Positions 1-10,100 are shown, numbered from the stretch's first letter. The stretch: 64,000 nucleotides of DNA from an uncultured Candidatus Melainabacteria bacterium (GCA_934693235.1 CAKUUY010000004.1:1-64000); one strand, 5' to 3'. Numbers and translations are program-made. The notes: a model not told the origin generated them from the letters alone.

Positions 1-76
1 TACACCAAAATATGAGGTATGAACAAATATTGCTACAGAGGGCTACGTGCGTAGCACCGCTCCTCGTAATGACAGT
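1..76. repeat. Dispersed repeat A, copy 1
   Basis: This 76-bp unit is identical to the one at 262-337. A diverged copy lies at 14499-14556 and a short partial copy begins at 14575. Its core, GGGCTACGTGCGTAGCACC, also occurs in reverse orientation with small changes inside the prepilin gene at 13011-13034. It has no coding potential and is best described as an intergenic dispersed repeat. Confidence 0.9.
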
Positions 77-134
77 TACAAAATAAGTTATTTTACAAAT
101 TAATTGCTATACTCTTGAATAACAAAACGTAACT

Positions 135-205
135 TGTCATTGCGAAGCGAGAAAGGATATAGAAATCGCGAAAAAAGCGCAGACACACGCTGTAGCAATC
201 TCATT
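135..205. repeat. Dispersed repeat C (TGTCATTGCGAAGCGA type)
   Basis: The unit opens with TGTCATTGCGAAGCGA and closes with GCTGTAGCAATCTCATT. A related copy, with the same opening and a GCTGTCGCAATCCCATT close, sits inside the 5' part of the prepilin gene at 12714-12784. Two occurrences in this window, one intergenic and one coding, support a mobile or amplifying small repeat. Confidence 0.7.
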
Positions 206-261
206 AAATTCAAGATAATGGGATTACGACGTCGCTATTTTACTTTTCTATACATAAAAAC

Positions 262-337
262 TACACCAAAATATGAGGTATGAACAAATATTGCTACAGA
301 GGGCTACGTGCGTAGCACCGCTCCTCGTAATGACAGT
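262..337. repeat. Dispersed repeat A, copy 2
   Basis: This is a perfect second copy of the 76-bp unit at 1-76, in the same orientation, so the two direct repeats flank repeat C. The sequence just after it (331-349, TGACAGTTTCGCTTAGCTG) recurs in reverse complement at about 12700-12718 in the prepilin gene. The remainder of 338-486 shows no gene. Confidence 0.9.
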
Positions 338-491
338 TTCGCTTAGCTGCTTTTGTAACCGACTTTGCATCTTTGCCTCTAAACATCTGTGCATCTTATC
401 CCCTCGCTTCCTAGCTAATTAGCTGACTCAATAATATATAAGCAATTTACAACCCTGTACAGATATAATCTATACAGGGTTATTAAAAAAT

Positions 492-866
492 AAAGTAGCT
501 CATAAGCCGTGTTCTGTTTTAAAGCAATCATCTGTCTGGTATTGGGATTTCTCCCAATCTCTAGCGATATTTCTGAAGTGGGCGGACAGCCTTTAACCTT
601 CAATTTAATCTTGCATTCTGCAGGGGGTTGCCTAGCCGATATCTCTCGATATCGCTGGTGAAGCTCTTAACTCACCGTTGCACCATCGCCTGTGATATTT
701 CTATCCATCGGCAGTTCAGTTGTTGAAAGGAACTATAATACAACTCTGTCTCATTTCTGTGGTCCTATCCACCGGTTCACACCGTCCGGAGTTTCTCCGG
801 CTGCTTGTCCTTGAATGTACGGACTTTCCTCACCTTATTAATAAGGCGCGATTGCTCGACTACTTT
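492..866 (-). ncRNA. rnpB: RNase P RNA, bacterial class A
   Basis: This is the catalytic RNA of RNase P, which matures the 5' ends of tRNAs. Read on the minus strand it starts near AAGTAGTCGAGCAATCGCG and contains the conserved GAGGAAAGTCC block at about 830. It ends with ACAGAACACGGCTTA at about 501-515. The first and last bases pair (AAGTAG with CTACTT) as the P1 helix. Length of about 375 nt fits class A RNAs. The small open frame at 415-603 on the same strand is only a shadow of this gene. Ends are set from the P1 helix and may be off by a few bases. Confidence 0.95.
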
Positions 867-904
867 ATTAAATTTTGAATTTACAATATTTTATGATGCC
901 ACTA

Positions 905-1600
905 TTACGAACCTGCAGCATCAACAGTATCTCTTATTGATGTATTAATTGTAGCATAATCAACTGCTCTTGAATCAGCCGGATTAATTCTCATTTTTCC
1001 GTTTGCAAGAACCTGAATTTGATATTGATCAAAATCATTAACATTACATGGAGCTGTATTTTGTCTACAATTTGGAGCTTCGGCACCATTAACATCAATT
1101 AATATAGTACCAATACCAGCCCCGACATTTGGATTTGACAAGTTTCCAGGATTACCTGCATGTTTTCGCCAAGCTCCTACAGTACCTGACAAATTCCAAC
1201 TAACACCATCTGATGTAAAGTAGGTATTTCCACTTTCTCTTTTTACATTCAATCGAGAAGCAAAAAGTCTGGAAAATTTAGTATTTCCATTATAATTTAC
1301 ACCTTCAAAAGTCGCGGCATTGTCATAATCAAAACCCCAAGCACAATACAATGTGTCTGGATCTTCACCCTCTGCCAATTCATGACCGTCACAAAAATCA
1401 CTCATATCAGGATAAAGCCTTTCATCATTAATCAGTGTACTTACGATTTGCTCTGTGGTATAAAAAGTCTTTTTAATCATCATTTTGTTTTTATTAGGTC
1501 GCGTCCTCATGATAGCCGGAGTTACAACCGCAACCAAAATTCCGACAACAGCCATTGCAACCATCAATTCAGTAAGCGTAAAACCTTTTAATCTTCTCAT
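905..1600 (-). CDS. Prepilin-like protein with N-terminal methylation motif
   Basis: The 231-residue protein begins MRRLKGFTLTELMVAMAVVG, a textbook type IV prepilin signal: a short basic leader, Gly before Phe, Glu at +5, then a hydrophobic helix. A prepilin peptidase would cut between G7 and F8 and methylate the Phe. The rest has no recognisable catalytic domain and includes paired Cys typical of pilin loops. I chose the start at 1600, 21 codons inside the longest frame, because GGAAAGGATATT precedes it and the leader is then of normal length. It may be a minor pilin or pseudopilin of the pilus machine at 21.3-23.7 kb. No adjacent pilus genes define which. Confidence 0.85.
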   Translation of the reverse strand: MRRLKGFTLTELMVAMAVVGILVAVVTPAIMRTRPNKNKMMIKKTFYTTEQIVSTLINDERLYPDMSDFCDGHELAEGEDPDTLYCAWGFDYDNAATFEGVNYNGNTKFSRLFASRLNVKRESGNTYFTSDGVSWNLSGTVGAWRKHAGNPGNLSNPNVGAGIGTILIDVNGAEAPNCRQNTAPCNVNDFDQYQIQVLANGKMRINPADSRAVDYATINTSIRDTVDAAGS

Positions 1601-1833
1601 AATATCCTTTCCATATATACCATCTTTACATATAATAACATATTTATTCGTTTTTTTCAACAATAAGAATTTGCCTTAATACAAGCATTATTCCCATATT
1701 TCAGGCAAAAATAATACTTGTAAAGTTTTATTAATAAACTAGCAAAATAATCCATTCAGACGAGTTAATATAATATTCAATCTGATAGAATACCATGAGA
1801 GATTGAATATAGCACAAAACGAGGGTTAGACGT

Positions 1834-2226
1834 ATGGTCGATAACAGGTCGGCAGGATTCTTTGGAATCGGCGGTTCTTTCAATTTTAAAAGTGGAGATA
1901 TTTCCGGCACTGCAGCCAAAACACAGGATGACAAAATGGGACAGGGCGGTGAATATTTTGCACAACAAAAACAAGCTGAAGAAGAAGAAAATTCAGACAG
2001 CCAAAAATACACCGATAGAAGTGCCGTTTTGCGTGCAACTTTGAATTCCCTTGCAATGATGAATGTTGCAAACGTTATTAATTCTCGGAAAAAAGCACTT
2101 GAAGAACAGCGAGAACGCGATAAACAGAAAAATAATACCTCAAGTAACTCAAAACAAGAGCATGCCGAACAAGAACTGGAAGAAGAGTTTTATAACATCG
2201 CTCGCGAAATGAAAGACGACAAATAG
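1834..2226 (+). CDS. Hypothetical protein, charged C-terminal half
   Basis: I do not recognise this 130-residue protein. It has a Gly/Phe-rich first 25 residues, a strongly charged segment around 45-60 (EEEENSDSQKYTDR), a short hydrophobic stretch (LRATLNSLAMMNVANVINS) and a helical Lys/Glu-rich tail. A GAGGG ribosome-binding site lies 8 bases before the ATG. It has no signal peptide. It converges on the next gene with a gap of 13 bases. It is probably lineage-specific. Confidence 0.7.
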   Translation: MVDNRSAGFFGIGGSFNFKSGDISGTAAKTQDDKMGQGGEYFAQQKQAEEEENSDSQKYTDRSAVLRATLNSLAMMNVANVINSRKKALEEQRERDKQKNNTSSNSKQEHAEQELEEEFYNIAREMKDDK

Positions 2227-2239
2227 TTTATTATACTAA

Positions 2240-2743
2240 TTATGCAACAATTTCTTCTTTTTCTTTGTCTTTCTTAATGAATAAGAATTCGCCTTTATAA
2301 GATGGTGCAGAACCATTTTTATCTTTGCCTGTTGCCAAGCTTATAATACTGTTAAATTTTGGTGCAGCTTCATTTTTTTGAGTATTGCCAACACCCTCAT
2401 TCAACGCTACGGTAATTTTACCCTCAACATTTTTTTGAACATTTTGAGCTGCTTGAGAATTCAAATATTGAATAGATTGCAAAACGTTTTGGTTTAATTG
2501 AATTTGCATACCAGAATTATTCATTGCTACTTGGCGAGCAATATTAGTATCAACATTGCCTTTATACAAGTCAATACCAAGATTTTGAACATTTTTGAAA
2601 ATATTATTGTTTACAGAAGATGAACTTGTATTATATTGACTATTCTTTTCAGCAGCACGTTTCAAAATTTCATTTGAAACTTGTTTCAAAGTAGTTGTGT
2701 CAATTCCTAATTTGTATTGTGCATTATAAACACTCATTGTCAT
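2240..2743 (-). CDS. Hypothetical Asn/Gln-rich protein
   Basis: This 167-residue protein of unknown function is unusually rich in Asn and Gln in its central part (residues 35-115) and has a Lys/Glu tail. It has no membrane segment or signal peptide. AAAGGGA lies 11 bases before the first ATG and supports that start over the ATG two codons later. It stands alone on the minus strand between two plus-strand orphan genes, which is typical of lineage-specific genes in this window. Confidence 0.7.
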   Translation of the reverse strand: MTMSVYNAQYKLGIDTTTLKQVSNEILKRAAEKNSQYNTSSSSVNNNIFKNVQNLGIDLYKGNVDTNIARQVAMNNSGMQIQLNQNVLQSIQYLNSQAAQNVQKNVEGKITVALNEGVGNTQKNEAAPKFNSIISLATGKDKNGSAPSYKGEFLFIKKDKEKEEIVA

Positions 2744-2919
2744 AATCTGTTATCCCTTTTCTATTGTTTCCTTACTATGTTAGTCGGTCATTTATACCGA
2801 AAACTTTAAGGTTTTCTATTATAGATGTAACAATACTTAACAAATGTAAAAAATTAAGGCAATTAAAATTAAAAATTTAACTTTATATATATACGCAGTA
2901 TATAAACGAGAGAATAACT

Positions 2920-3375
2920 ATGAGTATAGATAGTCTTATATATGGATTGAGCAATGTAAACGCTATTATGGGTAGCGCGCTAGGGTACTCACGAGACAAA
3001 AGTGACGGTTTGAGCACGGGTGGAGCACTCGCAAACTTTGGAATGAACGTAACAAGTGGTTTAATGCGAAATTCTGTTGCTAAAAATATTCAGGAAAACT
3101 CCGGAAGTTACCTTGGGTATGCAGTCAACTCAGCAGCCGGATATGGCAGCCCGGAAGCTAATAACAAAGCTACTATGGGCTTGTTAGGTGCGAGTATGCT
3201 AACTTCGCCTTATGGAATTTTTGGAATTATGTCACCATATTCAACTCTTTACGGTTGCGGTCCTTATGGAAACGGTTATTGGAACAGCGGATTTTTCGGT
3301 GGCGGATGCGGCTGTAATTCCCTATTCATGTTTAGTGGCCCGACAATGTTTGGCTTGAATGGATTTTGGTGCTAA
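2920..3375 (+). CDS. Hypothetical Gly/Tyr-rich protein with Cys-rich tail
   Basis: This is a 151-residue protein of unknown function. The first two thirds look like small amphipathic segments (SIDSLIYGLSNVNAIMGSAL). The tail is rich in Gly, Tyr, Phe and Cys (GCGPYGNGYW; FFGGGCGCNS) and ends in Cys. It has no classical signal peptide, but the composition suggests a surface or assembly protein. CGAGAG lies just upstream of the ATG. Confidence 0.7.
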   Translation: MSIDSLIYGLSNVNAIMGSALGYSRDKSDGLSTGGALANFGMNVTSGLMRNSVAKNIQENSGSYLGYAVNSAAGYGSPEANNKATMGLLGASMLTSPYGIFGIMSPYSTLYGCGPYGNGYWNSGFFGGGCGCNSLFMFSGPTMFGLNGFWC

Positions 3376-3386
3376 TAGTAGTAATA

Positions 3387-4610
3387 TTATTCTCCAAGTG
3401 AATTGATTTTTTCTTGCGCATCATTAAGAGTATTTTTTGTTGTATTTTTATTCAACAAAATTTGTTGAACTGATGTGTTTATGATTATATTTATTTCTTT
3501 TTGATTTCTTGCAGGAATGAATACCGGTTCTATTTTGTTGAGTTGGTTAGCGCTTATTACACGAGCTTTTGAAATCAAATCGTTTTTATCATACTTATTA
3601 TAAAAATCATCTTCCAAAGTTTTTTGATTTACTGCAAGAATATTGGTCAATTTAGCCATCTCAAGTTGATTTTCATAATTTGTTAAAAATAAGGCAAATT
3701 TTAATGCTTCATCTTTATGTTTTGCTCTAATAGGGATTACAAAATTCATCAAAGAAAAATCGTTTTGACCAAATTTTCCGACAATTTGTGGAGCAACATC
3801 AGTCTTTTGATAAGTTGATGGTGCATTTTCTTTAATCATCGTCAAAAAGTTAGCTCCGGCTTGAAAAAACACAATTTTTTCTGCCATATATTTTTCTAAA
3901 GCTTCTCTATGAGTTTGTGTAATTGTTTCTTTTGGAATTAAATCTTTTTCATACAAATTTTTAAAAAGGTCAAAAATATAAATTGATTCGTCAGAATTTA
4001 TGTTTGAAGAAGTTACACCATACTTATTTAAAATTCTAAAAATTGTGTCGTTTTCAGTAATATTAGGTAAAAGCACATAGGCACTAGTTTTTTGTTTTAT
4101 TTTAGGGGCAATTTGTGCTAAATCATCATAAGTTGCAGGCATTTTTACCCCTGATTTTGTATACAAATCTTTGTTGTAAATAGTTATAGCAGATGTCGCA
4201 TACCAAGGCAAAGAGTATAATTTACCGTTATATTTTAAAGAATTTATAATTGATTTGTTGAATTGAGAAGTATATTCCGATTTAATTTCATACAAAGCAC
4301 CACGTTGAGCTAAAAGAGCTGAAAAATCAGGATTTAAATTAATTAAATCAGGAGGATTGTCACTCAAAACAGAGGCAAGAGTTCTTTTTTCACCTTCAGA
4401 AAACGGCACATCAATCCATTTTATTTTAATTTCAGGATTCTGCACCTCAAACTCTTTAATAACTCTGTTCATATATGGAGCAAAATCATTCATTTGCAAA
4501 GTCCAAAATACGACTTCGTTATCACTGTTTTTTTGTCTTGTCGGAATTGAAATTAACACTAAAATTAATACTATTAAAACCAAAATTACTTTTATTAAAG
4601 GTCTTTTCAC
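3387..4610 (-). CDS. Extracellular solute-binding protein, sugar ABC-transporter type
   Basis: This 407-residue protein belongs to the bacterial extracellular solute-binding family 1, the periplasmic subunit of carbohydrate ABC importers. It has an N-terminal membrane anchor or signal (LIKVILVLIVLILVLIS) followed by the characteristic opening VVFWTLQMN and IKWIDVPF. Family features seen later are DLINLNPDFSALLAQRGALY, KLYSLPWYATSAITIYNKD and the DEALKFALFLTN helix. No lipobox is evident. The start codon is GTG at 4610, preceded by GAGAAG. No permease or ATPase genes are adjacent, so the partners lie elsewhere. It is divergent from rarA with a 42-bp gap. Confidence 0.85.
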   Translation of the reverse strand: MKRPLIKVILVLIVLILVLISIPTRQKNSDNEVVFWTLQMNDFAPYMNRVIKEFEVQNPEIKIKWIDVPFSEGEKRTLASVLSDNPPDLINLNPDFSALLAQRGALYEIKSEYTSQFNKSIINSLKYNGKLYSLPWYATSAITIYNKDLYTKSGVKMPATYDDLAQIAPKIKQKTSAYVLLPNITENDTIFRILNKYGVTSSNINSDESIYIFDLFKNLYEKDLIPKETITQTHREALEKYMAEKIVFFQAGANFLTMIKENAPSTYQKTDVAPQIVGKFGQNDFSLMNFVIPIRAKHKDEALKFALFLTNYENQLEMAKLTNILAVNQKTLEDDFYNKYDKNDLISKARVISANQLNKIEPVFIPARNQKEINIIINTSVQQILLNKNTTKNTLNDAQEKINSLGE

Positions 4611-4640
4611 TTTTCACTTCTCACATTTCACTAACCATGC

Positions 4641-4646
4641 TATAAT
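4641..4646 (+). promoter_or_regulatory. Predicted -10 element of rarA (leaderless start)
   Basis: A perfect TATAAT lies 6 bases before the rarA ATG. TTCTCA, a weak -35 match, lies 17 bases further upstream at 4618-4623. A start point about 7 bases after the -10 would coincide with the ATG. No ribosome-binding site is present in the short interval. Confidence 0.55.
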
Positions 4647-4652
4647 TATACT

Positions 4653-5885
4653 ATGAACAACCTATTTACGGAACTTGAAAATCAAAATAAGCAAATCCCG
4701 CTTGCCGAACTGCTTAGACCTAAAACTTTAGAAGAATTTTTAGGACAAAGCAACGTTGTTTCACCAAATAGTCCTATACTCAATCTTTTAAAAACAAACA
4801 GATTATTTTCAATGATTTTTTGGGGAACTCCCGGATGCGGGAAAACTACTCTTGCAAGATTAATTGCAACAAAAACTAACGCAAATTTTATAGAAATTTC
4901 AGCCGTAACATCAGGTGTTAAAGATATTAAGGAAGCTGTTGAAAGTGCAAAATCAGCTTTACGAACGGGTTCTAAAACAATTTTATTTATTGACGAAATT
5001 CACAGGTACTCAAAAACTCAACAAGATGCTCTTTTACCGCATCTTGAAAACGGAACTTTGTTTTTAATCGGTTCTACTACAGAAAATCCTTCGTTTCAAG
5101 TTGTTCCGGCTCTTTTATCAAGAGTTCAAGTTGTCAGGTTGAATTCTATTGATGATAACAGTATGGATAAAATTATCAAAAAAGGTTTTGCATATCTTGC
5201 AAAAAATTATCTTCCAATGGATTGCGAAACCGGTGCAATAGATTTTATCATAAATCTGGCACGCGGAGATGCCAGATATGCACTAAACGTCGTAGAAAAT
5301 GCTTATTTTGCAAGTGATTTGAGAGACAATAGACGGAATTTAACCGTAAAAATTATTGAAGAAATTTGTCAGAAAAGGAATACTCGATATTCTCAACAAG
5401 AGCATTATGATTGTGCTTCAGCTTTCCAAAAGAGTTTGAGAGGCAGTAATCCTGATGCAGCAATTTATTATCTTGCTAAGATGATTGCAGCAGGTGAAGA
5501 TCCAAGATTTATTGCAAGAAGATTAATCGTTTGCGCGGCAGAAGATGTTGGAAACGCTGACCCAAACGCCATTAATATAGCAGTTAACGCGTATCGAGCT
5601 GTAGAATTATTAGGTCTGCCCGAGGGAAGAATCCCGTTGGCTCAAGCCGCAATTTATGTTGCTCGCGCACCAAAATCAAATGAAAGTATAATGGCAATAG
5701 ATATGGCCTTGGCAGATATTGAATCAGGTAAAGATTTTCCTCCACCTATGCACTTGCGAGATGCACATTACAAGGATGCAAAAAATTATGGTTTTGGAGT
5801 CGGATATATTTATTCCCATGATGCACCTGATGTTTATCAACAATTTTTACCTGATGAATTGGTCGGGAAAAAATATACAAAATAG
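4653..5885 (+). CDS. rarA: Replication-associated recombination protein A (MgsA/RarA) AAA+ ATPase
   Basis: RarA acts at stalled replication forks, using a clamp-loader-like AAA+ motor. The 410 residues show the family opening (LAELLRPKTLEEFLGQ), Walker A GTPGCGKTTLAR (about 58-69), Walker B LFIDEIHRY (about 110) and sensor motifs GSTTENPSF and SRVQVV. The C-terminal tetramerisation region contains KSLRGSNPDAAIYYLA and DPRFIARRL. Length is normal. The ATG has no Shine-Dalgarno sequence, and a TATAAT hexamer ends only 6 bases before it, so the mRNA may be leaderless. A strong hairpin terminator follows at 5954. Confidence 0.97.
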   Translation: MNNLFTELENQNKQIPLAELLRPKTLEEFLGQSNVVSPNSPILNLLKTNRLFSMIFWGTPGCGKTTLARLIATKTNANFIEISAVTSGVKDIKEAVESAKSALRTGSKTILFIDEIHRYSKTQQDALLPHLENGTLFLIGSTTENPSFQVVPALLSRVQVVRLNSIDDNSMDKIIKKGFAYLAKNYLPMDCETGAIDFIINLARGDARYALNVVENAYFASDLRDNRRNLTVKIIEEICQKRNTRYSQQEHYDCASAFQKSLRGSNPDAAIYYLAKMIAAGEDPRFIARRLIVCAAEDVGNADPNAINIAVNAYRAVELLGLPEGRIPLAQAAIYVARAPKSNESIMAIDMALADIESGKDFPPPMHLRDAHYKDAKNYGFGVGYIYSHDAPDVYQQFLPDELVGKKYTK

Positions 5886-5953
5886 TAGAACAAAGTTTTT
5901 TATTTAGGGAGTACGAAAAATAAATTTGCAGGAATCTTTATATTGTTATAAAA

Positions 5954-5994
5954 AAGGATGAAATACGTGTTACGCGTTTCATCCTTCTTTTTTT
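5954..5994. terminator. Bidirectional intrinsic terminator between rarA and the convergent PpiC-type gene
   Basis: A perfect 10-bp stem (AAGGATGAAA with TTTCATCCTT) encloses a 13-base loop. It is followed by a T-rich run on the plus strand and preceded by an A run, so it can stop transcription from both convergent genes. Confidence 0.85.
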
Positions 5995-6008
5995 ATTTTA
6001 TTTGTTTT

Positions 6009-7157
6009 TTATTTTTTCTTATTTTCAGCGTTTTCTTTTGCTTTTTTAGCAGCTTCTCCGCTGTTTTTAATTGTTTCCTGAACGCCTTTTTGAATATTTT
6101 CAGGATTGTATTCAGGATTTACGTATTCAATTTTTGCACTCTTTTTCAATGATTCTGTTAGCTTATCAATTAATTCGATTTGTTTTTGGTTTTCTAGATA
6201 AGCTTTAATGCTTGATTTAACTTTTTCAAACGGCTCTTGACCTGCAGCTGATCTATCTGTAACCATAATTATATGATAACCGAATTGAGTTTTTACAGGT
6301 TTGTCAGAAATTGTGTTTGGCTTCATTGCAAATGCTGCCTTTGAAAATTCAGGAACCATTTCTTTTGCAGCAAAGAAACCTAAATCTCCACCTTTGTTTG
6401 CTGTTGCTGTATCTTCGGAGTTTTCTTTAGCTAATTTTGCAAACTGAGTCGGATTTTTCTTAGCTTCTGCTAAAAGTTCTTTTGCTTTAGCTTCTTTTGC
6501 TTGAACTTCAGCATTAACTTTTGCTTTGATAGCTGCTTCGTCCAAACCTTTGTTAGCAGGATCAGATTTAACAACTTCTTCAATTTCTTGAGGATTTACT
6601 GAAATCAAGATGTGAGAAGCTCTAACTTTGTCAGGATGTTTGAATTTCCCGATGTTTTCGTTATAGAATTTTTTAGCCTCAGCGTCAGATACAGTTGATG
6701 AACCCAATTCCTTAGCCAATTTTTTCATTTTTACTTCTTCTTTCAAATCCCTTTTAAAATCAGCATTAGAAATTCCGTTTTGTTTCAACAAAGAATCAAG
6801 TTGTTCTTTGGAGCCTACTTTGTCAATAATTTCTTTTACAGCATCATCAACATCTTTATTAGAAACTGTAATTCCGCGTTTTTCCATTTCTTCATTCAGC
6901 AAAGCTTTTACTATTAACTCATTTACAACTCTATCTTTAATTAACAAATACAAAAAACTATTTTTGTCATCTTTTACGTTAACACCAAGAGCTTTTGCAA
7001 TACCATTTCCGGCTTGTTTGTCAAATTCTGTATCAAATTGACCTTGAGTAATATTTTGGTTGTTAACCTTAATAATAGCCTCTCCTGATTTTAGTCCGCA
7101 ACCTGCAAACAATACTACAGAACATGCAAGTGTTGCCAGTAATTTTTTCCCTCTCAT
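6009..7157 (-). CDS. PpiC-type peptidyl-prolyl isomerase lipoprotein (PrsA/SurA-like)
   Basis: This 382-residue foldase is for exported proteins. A lipoprotein signal ends in VVLFAGC with Cys20 as the lipidation site. A SurA-N-like helical region covers about residues 30-160. A parvulin domain follows (VRASHILI near 185, GGDLGFF near 258, and FGYHIIMVTD near 305), and the tail is Lys-rich. A long charged insertion (QAKEAKAKELLAEAKKN) lies within the parvulin domain, as in PrsA proteins. It starts 31 bases after the mfd stop codon on the same strand, so the two are probably cotranscribed. It likely helps fold periplasmic or outer-membrane proteins such as the autotransporters. Confidence 0.92.
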   Translation of the reverse strand: MRGKKLLATLACSVVLFAGCGLKSGEAIIKVNNQNITQGQFDTEFDKQAGNGIAKALGVNVKDDKNSFLYLLIKDRVVNELIVKALLNEEMEKRGITVSNKDVDDAVKEIIDKVGSKEQLDSLLKQNGISNADFKRDLKEEVKMKKLAKELGSSTVSDAEAKKFYNENIGKFKHPDKVRASHILISVNPQEIEEVVKSDPANKGLDEAAIKAKVNAEVQAKEAKAKELLAEAKKNPTQFAKLAKENSEDTATANKGGDLGFFAAKEMVPEFSKAAFAMKPNTISDKPVKTQFGYHIIMVTDRSAAGQEPFEKVKSSIKAYLENQKQIELIDKLTESLKKSAKIEYVNPEYNPENIQKGVQETIKNSGEAAKKAKENAENKKK

Positions 7158-7188
7158 AATTTCTCCTTATTTATATACTTTTACTGAT

Positions 7189-10100
7189 TTAGACAAATTC
7201 ATTACGTGTCTTATTTATATAATAGAACAAATCTGTCAAAATGTTAAATATTTCATTAAAATTCATGTATCTGTTATTTAATAATAATATAGATTGCCCC
7301 TCTGTACAAGATTTTGGAGCAATTGTAAATTTTATTCTCTTCAAAATTTCTGACGGCAATTTGTGCTGAATTAATTTCCATTCAGCTTGGCTATATGGTG
7401 TGTAAATTCTTATATTATCGTCCGTTTCTCGAATTAAAGAAATTCTTACATCTGTTGCAGAAAGTCTTAATCTAATCAATTTTATTAAATTTTCAACACT
7501 TTCAGGTGGTTTTGCAAAACGATCTTTCCACTCTTCCGTAATATAATCTAGCTCAACATCGGATTTTACATCCGCCAAACGTTTATATTCAATCATTTTT
7601 TGTTCGGAAGAGCCAACCCATTCATCAGGAATAAACGCAGTTACGTTTATATCAACAATTGTCGGTTCTGTTTTTTCAACTGCTTGTCCTTGAAGTTCTT
7701 GAACTGTTTCTTCCAAAAGTTGACAATATGTATCAAATCCGACATTCACCATGTGGCCATGTTGTTTTGTTCCAAGAATATTTCCAACACCACGAATTTC
7801 GACATCACGCATTGCAATTTGATAACCGCTACCAAGTGTTGTAAATTCTTTTATCGCTTTCAATCTCTGAATAGCATCACGTGTAATTTCTTTAGATTTT
7901 GTATAGAAACAGTAACAATAAGCCTGCCTTTGCGAACGTCCGACACGTCCTCTAAGTTGATAAAGTTGCGCAAGTCCAAATTTGTCCGCGTTATGGATAA
8001 TCATTGTGTTTGCGTTCGGGATATCAATACCGTTCTCAATAATAGTTGTTGCAAGTAAAATGTCATATTCGTGGTTTGCAAAATCAATAATGATTTTTTC
8101 CAATTCTTTTTCATTCATTTGACCATGCCCGATTGCAATACGAGCGTTCGGAACAAGTTTTTGAAGCTGTAGTTTAAATTCATCAATAGTTTCAACGCGA
8201 TTGTACAAGTAAAATACTTGTCCCTCTCTGTCGAGTTCATGAATAATAGCATTTTTCACCATATTTTCATTCCACTCGCCGACATAAGTTTTAATTGGCA
8301 ACCTGTTTTTAGGCGGAGTATTAATAATTGACATATCTTTAATTCCTGAAAGCGACATATAAAGCGTTCTCGGAATTGGAGTCGCAGACATAGTAATAAT
8401 ATCAATATTTTCACGTAAAGACTTAAGTTTTTCTTTATGACGAACTCCAAACCTGTGCTCCTCATCAATCACAACCAAACCCAAATCCTTGAACACAATT
8501 CCTTCCTGCAAAAGTCTGTGAGTACCGACAACCACATCGCACTCACCTGTTGCAAGGTGTTTTATAGTTTCTTTTTGCTCTTTTGCGCTACGAAAACGTG
8601 ATAAAAGTTCTACATGAACTCCGAACGGTTTAAACCTATCTACCATTGTTTGAAAATGTTGAAAAGCCAAAATTGTTGTCGGGACAACAACAGCAACTTG
8701 TTTACCTGATGTTACGGCCTTGAAAATTCCGCGCATAGCAACTTCAGTTTTTCCAAACCCGACATCTCCGCAAATAAGTCTATCCATTGGCTGTTCACTT
8801 TCCATATCAGCCTTAACATCGTTAATAGCTTTCATCTGATCAGGAGTTTCCGTATATTCAAAAGCTTCTTCCATCTCAACTTGCCAATTATTATCAGGCA
8901 AAAACTGTATACCTTGTTGCATTTTGCGTTTAGCATAGAGCCTCAAAAGGTCATACGCAACTTGTTCAACCTCTTTTTTAACTCGAGTTTTGGTATTTTC
9001 CCAATCTTTTCCACCCATTCGAGAAAGTTTTGGTTTTATAGAACCTGAACCTCGATACCTTACAAGTAAGTTGATTTGTTCTGCAGGAATATGTAATCTA
9101 TCTTTGTTTGCATATTCAATCGTCAAATAGTCCTTGAGTTGTCCGTCAATTTCTTGTTGTGAAAGTCCTTTATAAATTCCAACCCCATGAATACTGTGAA
9201 CAACATACTCACCCTCTTTTATATCGTTAATATTCTCGATATATTCGGGCTTTTCTTTGTAATATGAACGTTTTTGAGCAGTAATTTCTTTATTACGCTT
9301 GTTGAAAAGCTCCCTATCTGTGAGGATGATTGTTTTAAAATCCTCCAGAATTGCACCATGAGAAGAAATACTTTCGTTATACTCAACATCAAAAATATCT
9401 CGCTCGGCAAGAATTTCTTTTACGCGCTCAGGATAATCTGTAGCGATGATAATTCGCCAACTATCTCCCCGTTGAGGTGAGGGGTTCAATCCAATCTCAT
9501 TGTTACGATACTTTCTTATAAATTCTGCAATATGGTCTAAATTAGCTTCAAAACTCTGAATTGTCTGCGTATTGAATTCGACAATTTCATCCATTTCGCT
9601 ATCAATAAAATTGTTTAATCCGACTTTTACAAACCCCGCTATTTTTTGAATAAATTCTTCAAAAGTGACATGATTACGTCCCTGCAACTCTTCGTTTAAT
9701 TCAAGTTTTAAGTTTTCCTGAAGTTGCTCTTCATAGCCTTTATCCAAAAATTCATATTTTGCGTATAGCTCTGAAGTTTCATCCAAAACTATAATATAAT
9801 CTTTGAAGTAGTCTAAAATCGTAACTAAATTTGGATTGAAATAATTTTGATAAACTTCAATTCCCTCAAAATAACCTTTTTCTTCTCCCTCATCTTTTGG
9901 TGCTAATTTTTGCCACAATTCATCAGGACTATTTTTCAATATGAATTTATACATCGGCAAAATTTCAGCAGATTTCAATTTTTCAATAGATTTTTGAGTT
10001 TCGTTGTTAAAATACCTGATATCAACAATTTCATCGCCCCAAAGTTCAATTCTGACAGGGTGTTTGTCAAGAGAATAAAAATCCACAATATCGCCTCTGA

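Noticed and set aside
415..603. 62-codon frame on the minus strand
   Set aside because: It lies over the 3' end of RNase P RNA and has no ribosome-binding site.
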